Positions 42,210-49,884 of a DNA stretch of 50,639 nucleotides are shown one piece after another. The notes under the pieces are model-generated. The model did not search any database. It was not told the DNA's origin and worked only from the letters and a program-made list of their open reading frames with translations. The stretch lies in contig JAKSIC010000022.1 of the NCBI GenBank assembly GCA_024399015.1, positions 1 to 50,639 of the forward strand. Reading direction: 5' to 3'. The first letter of the stretch is position 1, and each line of letters begins with the position of its first letter. This stretch comes from Fibrobacter sp. (GTDB taxonomy: Bacteria > Fibrobacterota > Fibrobacteria > Fibrobacterales > Fibrobacteraceae). Made by a program: the position numbers and the translations under genes.

Positions 42210-43327
42210 TAGGGGCGAACCTCTTCAAACTTTTCGTCAATCCACTTGTCGCTGTAGAAATGAGCCATGGTAGATTTCACAATTTTCTTCACGGTGTCGC
42301 GGGAAATCTTCACCTTCTTGTCGCTTGCGAAAATGGAGGAACCGTCGCCGATAAGCTTCATGTTCTCGGCAGCCATGAACAGCGGCCACAGGCAGAACAG
42401 GCGGGTGCGCATCTTAACATTCGGAACAAGCTTGGTGTAAGCAATTGCATCGGCCAAGTGATTCCAAGTCTTCTGCACCAGTTCGTTCATCACAGCGGCG
42501 CGACGCTTATCAAAGTCGGCGCGTTCAGCAGAACCTTCCGCAGGCAATTCTTCCGCAGACTTGAACATGTCATAGGAATGTTCAAAACCGTGGCGTCTGC
42601 AAATTTCTTCGGGAATAAAGCACACGCGGCGTTCAGAATCTTCGCGGCAGTCCTTCACGATATTTGCCACCTGGAGGGCCAGACCGAAGCTCACATCAAG
42701 CTTCTGCATTTCAGCCTTGCGGGCTGCACCGATAAAGCAAGTGTCTGCAGCAAAAAGGTGAGTCAAAAGCTTGCCCACGATGCCAGCCACATAGTAGCAG
42801 TATTCGTCCAAGTCTGCCACCGATTCAAGAGTGAACCAGCCACTGCTCAATGCCGTTTCCTGACGGAGAGCAAACTTCGCCATGCCGCCGCACATTTCAA
42901 CCGTCACGTCACGAACGGGAGCCGCGTACACCTCCGGCAGTTCCTTCAACAGCGGAACCACCACATGGGTGTGCAAGCACAAATTCATGTAAGGATGTTC
43001 GGACTTGCGCCAGCTTTCGGGCAGGGAATTTTCAAAGGCTTCCACCGCCTCGTCGCGGAGTTCCGCCGTCCTGAAAATTTCAGCAAACTTATCCAGAATC
43101 ACTTCCTTCTCAGAAGCCTTCATATCCGGATCGTCTTCCACCGTATCTGCAATTCGCAGATACAAGTAGGCGAGCAAAATGCTCTTGTGCAGTTTACCCT
43201 TCAGCACGTTGATGTTAAGCGCAAAAGTTCTAGAGACCTGAAGCAAAATCTCTTCAGCATAAGTCCAAGCCTTCTTGCCTTCGAGAACTGCCTCGCCCAT
43301 CCCAACCTGGTCCAAAATATTAGCCAT
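42209..43327 (-). CDS. Squalene/phytoene synthase family protein
   Basis: The protein has 372 residues from ATG 43327, which overlaps the upstream stop (ATGGCTAA). It has both aspartate-rich motifs of trans-prenyl head-to-head synthases: LRIADTVEDD (D61-D65) and VKDCRED (D226-D230), plus LDEYCYYVAGIVGKLL and LQVANIVKDCREDSERRVCFIPEE, which favours squalene synthase over phytoene synthase. It probably joins two farnesyl diphosphates to squalene or its precursor. No hopanoid cyclase or desaturase is nearby; it stands between a membrane protein and lspA in one operon. Confidence 0.9.
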   Translation of the reverse strand: MANILDQVGMGEAVLEGKKAWTYAEEILLQVSRTFALNINVLKGKLHKSILLAYLYLRIADTVEDDPDMKASEKEVILDKFAEIFRTAELRDEAVEAFENSLPESWRKSEHPYMNLCLHTHVVVPLLKELPEVYAAPVRDVTVEMCGGMAKFALRQETALSSGWFTLESVADLDEYCYYVAGIVGKLLTHLFAADTCFIGAARKAEMQKLDVSFGLALQVANIVKDCREDSERRVCFIPEEICRRHGFEHSYDMFKSAEELPAEGSAERADFDKRRAAVMNELVQKTWNHLADAIAYTKLVPNVKMRTRLFCLWPLFMAAENMKLIGDGSSIFASDKKVKISRDTVKKIVKSTMAHFYSDKWIDEKFEEVRP

Positions 43328-43880
43328 ACATTGTCTCCGCATAAATGTCGGGTGGAATCTTCTTTGTCTTGGCCATGGCATTCACGTACTTCCACAGGCG
43401 ACCGTGGGCTTCGGCATTTTTCAAGTTCTTTGCAAAATACCAAACGGTCCTGTTTTGAATGTCGGCTTCATTACGGAAGTTTCCCTTGATATCGGATTCG
43501 TAACGAACCTTACGGTAAGCTAAAAAATAGGCGGAACGGTACAAGGCGGCGGTTTTCTTCTTCGCCACGCTGCTCAGCACCAAGGTCAAAACCAGGAACA
43601 GGGGAATTTCGGCTAGAGCGTATTCCAAAGGCAGAACGTTCCACTTATTGAAAGCCCAGATGGAAGGCAAAACGGAAGAAACGGCCACGATCAGGGACAA
43701 AACCACGTCGCCAACAAGCCAATATCCCTTGGATTTGGGAATAAACACCCATTTTTGACCTTTTTTGAGCAATTTTTTTAGGTAAGTGGGATAAGAAACC
43801 CTATAGAACCAAAAAAACAAGCCTATCCAAAATAAAACTGGAACCCAAAACCAGTAATCCAAACTTGCGAAAATATCCAT
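43320..43880 (-). CDS. Membrane protein of unknown function, first in operon
   Basis: The protein (186 residues from ATG 43880) has three hydrophobic segments near the N-terminus and in the middle (FWVPVLFWIGLFFWFY; WLVGDVVLSLIVAVSSVLPS; LAEIPLFLVLTLVLSS) and an Arg/Lys-rich cytosolic C-terminal half (YRSAYFLAYRKVRYESDIKG). Fold resembles a signal-peptidase-I-like small membrane protein, but no active-site motif is visible, so I leave it unassigned. It overlaps the squalene-synthase gene by 8 bases. Its start is 8 bases after a TAAATT box, without Shine-Dalgarno. Upstream lies the dnaA intergenic region. Confidence 0.7.
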   Translation of the reverse strand: MDIFASLDYWFWVPVLFWIGLFFWFYRVSYPTYLKKLLKKGQKWVFIPKSKGYWLVGDVVLSLIVAVSSVLPSIWAFNKWNVLPLEYALAEIPLFLVLTLVLSSVAKKKTAALYRSAYFLAYRKVRYESDIKGNFRNEADIQNRTVWYFAKNLKNAEAHGRLWKYVNAMAKTKKIPPDIYAETMYG

Positions 43881-43910
43881 ATAGGCCAAATTTAGAAAAA
43901 ACGTAAAAGG

Positions 43911-44125
43911 CCACTTATCAACAATTTGATTTTAACCCCCTAATTGCCCCTAATGAGCTAAAATCGGCAATTTTGAACAAATGTCCTTTTTTAACCCATT
44001 GATATTCAACTAGTTACGAAGAATGTAAACTTTTCTTTTACACAAACTTTTAACCCTTTTGGAACAAACTTATCAACAATTAAGCTAAATTTTCTATATT
44101 TGGTAGCCTAATTGTTGATAGACTT
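43911..44125. other. Candidate replication origin: DnaA-box cluster upstream of dnaA
   Basis: In this AT-rich 260-base gap there are two TTATCAACA sites (43915-43923 and 44070-44078), one TTTTACACA (44036-44044) and one inverted CTATCAACA (44113-44121, read on the minus strand). All are within one or two bases of the DnaA consensus TTATCCACA. Such clusters directly next to dnaA often mark oriC. dnaN, recF and rpmH are not adjacent, which weakens but does not exclude this. Confidence 0.55.
44095..44100 (+). promoter_or_regulatory. -10-like box (TATATT) of dnaA
   Basis: TATATT lies 57 bases before the ATG and inside the DnaA-box cluster, as would be expected for autoregulation of dnaA. One candidate box overlaps the usual -35 area (44070-44078). 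Confidence 0.4.
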
Positions 44126-44157
44126 AGTGATGCCACTTCGTTGGCAAGGATGTGAAG

Positions 44158-45483
44158 ATGCAAGTTGAATGGGAAAGATGCTTAAACTACCTCCGCGGTA
44201 TGCTGTCCGACACGGTTTTCAAGACCTACTTCGCACAGACCAAACTGGTTAGTCAGACCACCGGTCATGCCGTTATTTCCATTCCCTCCGGACTGGACGC
44301 TTCCGTCTATACCGCCTACAAGGCTTTGATCAACTTGGCTTGGAAGGAAGTCACCCACGACGATTCCGCCATGGAATTCGAATTCCAGCCTCAGCAGGAA
44401 GTTGTTGTTCAGCAGGCTTCCTCCCAGAACACCTTCAAGGATTTTGTCAAGCCCAGCGTTCCCCTTTCCGGCAGTTTCCGTTTCGAAAACTTCGTGCCCG
44501 GCGACAAGGCTCAGCTGGCATTCAACGCAGCTCTCGCAGTAGCTCGCAATCCCGATGGAACTCAGTACAACCCGCTGTTCATCTACGGTTCTTCCGGCCT
44601 CGGCAAGACCCATTTGCTCCAGGCTATCGGTAACTACATCCTGGAAGAAGACCCTACCAAGCGCGTTTGCTATTTGACTTCCGAAGACTTTTCCCAGCAG
44701 TACATGAAGTGCCTGCGCGAACAGCGCATCACCGAAATGAGCGACTTCTACCGTAACGAAGTTGATATCTTGCTGGTGGACGATATTCAGAACTGGACTG
44801 GCAAGAACGAAACCCAGAACGAATTCTTCCTGATCTTTAACGCATTGCATCAGGCTGGCAAGCAGATCGTGCTTACCTCCGACGCTCCCGCCGCCGAAGT
44901 CAAGAACCTTTCCGACCGTCTCGTCAGCCGTTTCGCTTGGGGCCTTACCGTCGACATTCAGCCGCCTGACGTTGAAACCCGTGAAGCCATTCTCCACAAG
45001 AAGGCCGAAGAACGTCACCTGGAAATCAGCGACGAAGTTCTGCACTACTTGGCAGAAAGCATCGCAAGCAACGTCCGTTGCTTGGAAAGCGCAATCATCA
45101 AGCTGACTTTGCAGTCCAGCCTCATGAGCCACGATATCGACATGAGCATCGCCCAGAAGGTCGTTGCAGAAATTGCTCCGACCCTCCGCCGCCGCGTAAG
45201 CCTGGACGCTGTGCTCCACACCGTTTCCAAGCACTACGAAGTGCCCGAAGCAAAGCTTATCGAATCCGGCCGTGGCACCAAGGAAATTTCCAAGGCTCGT
45301 CAGGTCGCCATGTACCTCATGCGCGAATGCTCCCCCATCAGCCTTCAGAGCATCGGCTCCCGCTTCGGCGGTAAGGACCACTCCACCGTGGTTCACGCCA
45401 TCAAGAGCATCAAGAAGGAAATGGAAACTGACCCGAGCTTTGCACGTTTGATCGAAAGCTTGAAGAATTCAATCCACGATTAA
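44158..45483 (+). CDS. dnaA: Chromosomal replication initiator DnaA
   Basis: DnaA binds DnaA boxes and opens the origin. The 441-residue protein has domain I (MQVEWERCLNYLRGMLSD...), a short domain II with QQEVVVQQASSQ, domain III AAA+ (FENFVPGDKAQLAFNAA; Walker A YGSSGLGKTH; Walker B DILLVDDIQ; sensor/arginine finger DRLVSRFAWGL), and domain IV with the helix-turn-helix signature FGGKDHSTVVHAIKSIKK. Length is normal. ATG 44158 has AGGA 7 bases upstream; GTG 44152 is an alternative. The protein is intact. It is followed by a GC-rich foldable element rather than by dnaN. Confidence 0.97.
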   Translation: MQVEWERCLNYLRGMLSDTVFKTYFAQTKLVSQTTGHAVISIPSGLDASVYTAYKALINLAWKEVTHDDSAMEFEFQPQQEVVVQQASSQNTFKDFVKPSVPLSGSFRFENFVPGDKAQLAFNAALAVARNPDGTQYNPLFIYGSSGLGKTHLLQAIGNYILEEDPTKRVCYLTSEDFSQQYMKCLREQRITEMSDFYRNEVDILLVDDIQNWTGKNETQNEFFLIFNALHQAGKQIVLTSDAPAAEVKNLSDRLVSRFAWGLTVDIQPPDVETREAILHKKAEERHLEISDEVLHYLAESIASNVRCLESAIIKLTLQSSLMSHDIDMSIAQKVVAEIAPTLRRRVSLDAVLHTVSKHYEVPEAKLIESGRGTKEISKARQVAMYLMRECSPISLQSIGSRFGGKDHSTVVHAIKSIKKEMETDPSFARLIESLKNSIHD

Positions 45484-45490
45484 AAATCTT

Positions 45491-45610
45491 GGATAGAATT
45501 ATCCTTTGTAATTTTCAATGCGGGGAGGGGGCCCGTACTCGAAGTTACGAAGGCCGTCAGCCCTCTCGCCCTACGCCCCTCCCCCGCCCGGCCACGTGCA
45601 AGCAGGTAAG
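45491..45610. other. GC-rich foldable element of unknown nature downstream of dnaA
   Basis: A short hairpin GGATA-GAAT-TATCC (45491-45504) is followed by a long stem: GCGGGGAGGGGGC (45520-45532) with GCCCCTCCCCCGC (45575-45587), about 12 pairs with one mismatch and one wobble. Inside is a second hairpin, GGCC-CGTA...TACG-GGCC (about 45530-45555). This block stands out sharply from the AT-rich gap. It has no open frame of note. It may be a small RNA, with the hairpin at 45648-45671 as terminator. I could not match it to a known RNA class. Confidence 0.45.
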
Positions 45611-45647
45611 AACATTTTTTTTGAGGGATTATAAAATTCTACGAAAA

Positions 45648-45671
45648 AAAGCGAGGTTTTAACCTCGCTTT
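45648..45671. terminator. Bidirectional terminator between dnaA and the MORN-like gene
   Basis: AAAGCGAGGT pairs with ACCTCGCTTT around a TTTA loop (45648-45671), with an A7 tract before and TTCTTTTTTG after. It follows the stop of the minus-strand gene at 45724 by about 50 bases and may also stop plus-strand transcription from dnaA. Confidence 0.85.
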
Positions 45672-45723
45672 TCTTTTTTGATTTTTTGCGGCAGACACCG
45701 CGGCGAATTGAATCGCAGTAGAC

Positions 45724-47418
45724 TTAGTCGTCCCAGTCGTCAACAGGGCGACGTGCAGGAGCCTTTGCGGCGGATGCTGCGGGAGTAGAAGCGCCAGCAG
45801 GATTTGCTGCAGCGGAATCAGCAGCGGCAGCAACCTTTTCGCGGCACTTTGCAATCACAGCAGCCATAGAATCAGCCGGAGCGGCAGGGTCTGCGGGAGC
45901 CACTACAGGTGCAGCAGCGTTGGCAGAGTCAGCAGCGATAGTAGCCAGCAAGGAATCGCAGTTCGGTTCAGGCGGCTTAATCGCATCTTCAGCCTTAACA
46001 GCAATCTTTTCCATAGAATCGGCTACGGCTTCGGCGCGCTTCAAATCTGCCTGAGCCTGAGCCACAGCTTCCTTAGCCTGCTGAACCTTAGACTTAGCAA
46101 GTTCTGCGGCAGCGCGAGCCTTCTTTGCAATAACATGGGGGTCTGCATTGATGGAATCCTGGATCGGGTCGGAGCAAACCAGGTTGACATCACCCTTCTT
46201 GCCATTGTAGCATTCCATCTTGCCATGGAACTTACCCATCTTGTAGGTACCCCACTGCTTCTTCTTCAAACGTTCAGTGTAGCAAACCAAAGAATTAGGC
46301 TTCCATTCGTAGCAAGTATCCTTCACAGACCAGAAAGTGATAAGACCATTGGGCAAGCCTTCGTGGAAAACACCACCGAAGTCACCAAAGTCCACAAAGC
46401 CTTCCAAGTTGCCAGCGTTGAAAGTCAGGTTGACCTTTTTTTTCTTGAAGGGGTTGTTAATAATGGTTCTGCCGAAAAGTTCACCGCGCTTCACAGGCAT
46501 GTCTGCCATAACAAAGCCACTTTCGCTGAACATACGTGCGGTACCGTTAGCAAAACCCTGCTTGTAGGGAACTTCAAGATGCTTGAAGTAGTATTCCTTC
46601 TGGCCAGCGGGAACGCGGTCAAAAACACTGGACTTGTAGAAGTAGGCATTGCCTTCGCGCATACCATTCTTGTAGTTTGCAGTCCAAAGAACCTTACCCC
46701 ACTTGTCATCCTGACGGGCAGGATAAGAAGGATCGTTCATGTAGCCCACTTCTTCGCCCTGCATAAGGCCTTCGGCGTCCACATGGCGAACGTTTTCGAT
46801 ATAACCGTTAAAAGCAAAACCAGTCAAGACGCCGTTATCAAGGCAGCGGATATCGCTATAGTCGGTAAAACGAAGTTCTGCTTCGGGGAGCAATTTCTTG
46901 GGCAGTCCAGAAATGCGGAACACGGTTGCGTCCTTCTTCTTCGGAGCCCAGGGGCGTTCGTGCACGTTCAGGAAGCAAGTCACATCCTTGGCGCGGTCGC
47001 TACGCTGGTTGAAATATTCACCGAACGGAGTCATTTCCCAGCCTTCGTCAAATCCAAGAGGAACTGCGTCAGCCATGGGGTGACCATCGACAAAATCAGA
47101 GAGAGACATGGTTGCCTGGCGGATATTATCCGTGCACTGCTCCATGGCACTGCCCTGCATGCAAGATCCATTAGGACACGGCAACACGTGAGGTCTTGGA
47201 ACTCCGAACACCTTCGTGATAGGGCCGTTATCTACAGCCTTGAAGCAGCCGCAAATTGCATCGTTGTCGGTAGCTTCCAATCTTGCTTTTTCGGAAGGAA
47301 CCAAGCGGGAGGCCTTTTCAAGCCAGCAGTCAAAATATTCACGCTTACCCGATTCAGCAGCAAAAGAGGTTACTGCCAAAAGGGAAACCAGGGCAAACTT
47401 TTTAAAACTAAAATTCAT
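45724..47418 (-). CDS. Secreted protein with MORN-like repeats and a long Ala/Pro-rich tail
   Basis: The 564-residue protein has a signal peptide (about 1-21, ending SFAA). The N-terminal part has several paired cysteines (FDCW, ICGCF, LPCPNGSC, MEQCT), which may form disulfides. The middle contains MORN/YwqK-like motifs (YKNGMREGNAYFY, YKQGFANGTARMF, YKMGKFHGKMECYNG). From about residue 425 there is a helical Ala/Lys/Glu segment (AKKARAAAELAKSKVQQAKE) and then an Ala/Pro-rich tail ending DDWDD. No catalytic domain is evident. It is probably periplasmic or outer-membrane-associated. It is 17 bases downstream of the pyrophosphatase gene on the same strand. Confidence 0.8.
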   Translation of the reverse strand: MNFSFKKFALVSLLAVTSFAAESGKREYFDCWLEKASRLVPSEKARLEATDNDAICGCFKAVDNGPITKVFGVPRPHVLPCPNGSCMQGSAMEQCTDNIRQATMSLSDFVDGHPMADAVPLGFDEGWEMTPFGEYFNQRSDRAKDVTCFLNVHERPWAPKKKDATVFRISGLPKKLLPEAELRFTDYSDIRCLDNGVLTGFAFNGYIENVRHVDAEGLMQGEEVGYMNDPSYPARQDDKWGKVLWTANYKNGMREGNAYFYKSSVFDRVPAGQKEYYFKHLEVPYKQGFANGTARMFSESGFVMADMPVKRGELFGRTIINNPFKKKKVNLTFNAGNLEGFVDFGDFGGVFHEGLPNGLITFWSVKDTCYEWKPNSLVCYTERLKKKQWGTYKMGKFHGKMECYNGKKGDVNLVCSDPIQDSINADPHVIAKKARAAAELAKSKVQQAKEAVAQAQADLKRAEAVADSMEKIAVKAEDAIKPPEPNCDSLLATIAADSANAAAPVVAPADPAAPADSMAAVIAKCREKVAAAADSAAANPAGASTPAASAAKAPARRPVDDWDD

Positions 47419-47435
47419 ATACGTTGAATTTACAT

Positions 47436-48476
47436 TTATAACGTGGGACTGTCTTCTAATTTATCTTTACAAAGGGCGATTTTTGCGGTCAGCATAGGAA
47501 CAACATCCAACTTACGGCTCAGACGACGTTCACAATAAACTATTCCCGGGCGAACAGAGGTTCCAAAAGCGGATTCCGCGAGTGTTTGGGCGCCATTATA
47601 GAGGATGTAGGAATGTTCCATAAAGCCCACACGGCAAAATGAAATTCCCCTTACCTGACTTTTCATCACCGCAAGCATTCTATCCAGGAAATTTTCAATG
47701 GATTCCGGATGATCCCAGTCCATACTTCCCAAGCGGAACTTCACTCCCCCGATATCATAATCCTTGGCATCGGCATTAAAAATTTCCAGGTCCGTCATAC
47801 CGTCAAAATTCTTTGCCGCCTCGGACATTCCCTTGTAGATTTTTTGAATTTCAGCAAACTTTTCATCGTAAGCTTTCTTTTCCGTTTCAGCAAGAAAACG
47901 AACAAGTTCACTATATATTTTTCGATCAACCTCAGTACAAGTCACCTTAACCAAGTTCAAGGTGTCCGTCAAAATACCCGCCAAAAGAATCTTGGCTACA
48001 GCCGACGTAATTTTCACACCAAGTTCGCAATAGCTGGTATATACGATGCTGCAGGTGGAACCCACAGGCATATATTTCGCATAAAGTAATTTCGACTCAG
48101 TTATATCGCCAATTCCGTGGTGATCTACAACCTGGAGAATTCGGGCATCACGGGCGCCATCCACCGCCTGGGCATAATCAGAATGGTCCACGAGAATCAG
48201 GCGAGCATCCTCCCCCACGGACGTCAAAACTTCAGGTAATTCAAAGCCAAAAGTTTTTGCAGCAAAAACAGTCTCCTTATTGGCAGGGCCAGCAATTTTC
48301 ACAACCGCATTATAACCCAGTTCACGCATCAGGTGGGCATACGCCATAGCAGCCATAACCGAATCCCCGTCAGGATTCTTGTGGCCGATAACAATTGCCG
48401 GGCAACCATCATTTAAACGAGCCGAGCCCCAGTCCAGCGCCGCAATAGCTTCGCGATACAAATTTATGTTGTTCAT
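47436..48476 (-). CDS. ppaC: DHH/DHHA2 phosphoesterase, family II manganese-dependent inorganic pyrophosphatase-like
   Basis: The 346-residue protein has the family II PPase motifs: VIGHKNPDGDSV (H32, D36, D38), LILVDHSD, VVDHHGIGDI and GSTCSIVYTSY, AGILTDTLNL; the C-terminal DHHA2 domain (about 210-346) is complete, with KFRLGSMDWD and LDVVPMLTAKI. These enzymes hydrolyse pyrophosphate with Mn2+ and are common in anaerobes. The protein is about 35 residues longer than B. subtilis PpaC, with an N-terminal helix (NLYREAIAALDWGSARLNDG). A nearby exopolyphosphatase-type activity cannot be excluded. It is divergent from the phosphatase lipoprotein gene. Confidence 0.9.
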   Translation of the reverse strand: MNNINLYREAIAALDWGSARLNDGCPAIVIGHKNPDGDSVMAAMAYAHLMRELGYNAVVKIAGPANKETVFAAKTFGFELPEVLTSVGEDARLILVDHSDYAQAVDGARDARILQVVDHHGIGDITESKLLYAKYMPVGSTCSIVYTSYCELGVKITSAVAKILLAGILTDTLNLVKVTCTEVDRKIYSELVRFLAETEKKAYDEKFAEIQKIYKGMSEAAKNFDGMTDLEIFNADAKDYDIGGVKFRLGSMDWDHPESIENFLDRMLAVMKSQVRGISFCRVGFMEHSYILYNGAQTLAESAFGTSVRPGIVYCERRLSRKLDVVPMLTAKIALCKDKLEDSPTL

Positions 48477-48561
48477 TCATGGAAAAAATAACAACACTTT
48501 GTTCGCCGTTACCGCTCCAACTTTCAAAAATTTATGGTATTTTTGTTTTTAGGAGGAGATA

Positions 48562-49737
48562 ATGTCTCGTTTTTTATTTTTGGCAGCCGCTTTTGCAATG
48601 CTGCTTACCGCATGTGGCGAATCATCTAACGCAACAAAACCCAATCAAGATGATTCTGATGAAATTTCTTCCAGCAGCTTGGAAGAAACTAGTTCTTCTT
48701 CCGCAAAAGAAGTCGTCGCCGACACCAATAGCGTCGTGAAAGAAGACAGCAGGTATTCTTCCAGCGTTTTCAATTCCAGTTCCAGCGAAGAGCCGAGCGA
48801 AACAAGTTCCAGCGACATAAGCGAAATTGAATCTTCCAGCAGCGAAGTAGAAGAACCTGCATCCTCCAGCTCCGAAGAAGCCGAGCCTACCCTCAGCGAA
48901 GCATGCTTGGAAATGCGTAGCACCCAGGACAAGTTCATTCCTTTGGAAGATGTCTTCGACTGCGTTCTGCCTAAAGAAAAAGTGGTTTTCGTCATCCGTC
49001 ATGGCGAACGCGACAAGAATGCCGACGGCACCACCGGTGATTTGAACAGACACGGAAAATCCCAGTCTACCTACCTCGGAAAACAAATCGCCCCCAAGAG
49101 CTCTGAAGAATTCTACTACATCAGTACCAAGACCTACCGCACCCTCAACACCGACGTTTACATCTCCAAGGGAAAGGGCGAAACATTCCTGGACAGCGCC
49201 ACGGTTTTCGGAAACGACAGCAGTTACCACTTTGTTAAAGACGAAGACTTCACAGAAAAATGGTTCGTCAAAAATTCAGGTAGCGGCGATTGCAAGGGCG
49301 TTACAAGCTGGGCTCGTTTCACCATGTTCGCCTACGACACCACAGCCTGTCCCAACGACTTCTACAATGTCGACGCAAAGTCCATCGAATTCATCGACAC
49401 CCATTTCATGTACGAAGACATTCCGAACGTCACCGTTGCAGCAACCCACGATAAATTCATCGCGCCGTTCCTCATTTCTCTGACAAATCGCAAAATCGGT
49501 CTAGAAGCCCACGAGTACGTTAAGAAGAATGGTTACGACAACGACTGGAACCAGGGCGTTTTCAAGCACTGGCCCAACTACCTTGCCGGCGTTGCAATCA
49601 TCGTGAATGAAAATAACGAAAGAGCATTCGTTCCCGTCAAGGGCCTAAAGACAGGCTACCTGGGAGAACACTGCCCCAACAACGAAAAGGAAGACGACCT
49701 GTACACTTGCAGAATGTGGGAAAAAGACGTAAAATAG
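48562..49737 (+). CDS. Lipoprotein with Ser/Glu linker and histidine phosphatase domain
   Basis: A lipobox LTAC (C18) is followed by a linker of about 95 residues with runs such as SSSSLEETSSSSAKE, typical of Fibrobacter surface proteins. The catalytic part (about 140-385) is a histidine-phosphatase fold: phosphate loop VIRHGERDKN with the nucleophilic histidine, TKTYRTLNT for the arginine step, and ATHDKFIAPF for the second histidine. Conserved cysteines (GDCKG, ACPND, HCPNN, YTCR) may form disulfides. The substrate is not predictable. A strong Shine-Dalgarno (AGGAGG) precedes ATG 48562 and a terminator follows. Confidence 0.9.
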   Translation: MSRFLFLAAAFAMLLTACGESSNATKPNQDDSDEISSSSLEETSSSSAKEVVADTNSVVKEDSRYSSSVFNSSSSEEPSETSSSDISEIESSSSEVEEPASSSSEEAEPTLSEACLEMRSTQDKFIPLEDVFDCVLPKEKVVFVIRHGERDKNADGTTGDLNRHGKSQSTYLGKQIAPKSSEEFYYISTKTYRTLNTDVYISKGKGETFLDSATVFGNDSSYHFVKDEDFTEKWFVKNSGSGDCKGVTSWARFTMFAYDTTACPNDFYNVDAKSIEFIDTHFMYEDIPNVTVAATHDKFIAPFLISLTNRKIGLEAHEYVKKNGYDNDWNQGVFKHWPNYLAGVAIIVNENNERAFVPVKGLKTGYLGEHCPNNEKEDDLYTCRMWEKDVK

Positions 49738-49763
49738 CAAGTCAAAGATTTCGCATTAGAAAA

Positions 49764-49787
49764 GGCCACGACGATTAAGTCGTGGTC
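49764..49787 (+). terminator. Terminator of the phosphatase lipoprotein gene
   Basis: CCACGAC (49766-49772) pairs with GTCGTGG (49779-49785) over a 6-base loop, followed by TCTTTCTC. Confidence 0.8.
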
Positions 49788-49884
49788 TTTCTCATTCTTG
49801 AAACTTCTTTCAAGTACGCACTGTTTTCTTGAAATCAGCGAGGGTGAACGCAGGTTTTATTAACCCGTCGAACGACTCGAGCGA

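Noticed and set aside
45491-45610. 4.5S/SRP RNA
   Set aside because: The conserved SRP loop with GGAAGGAAGCAGCC-like bases is not found on either strand.
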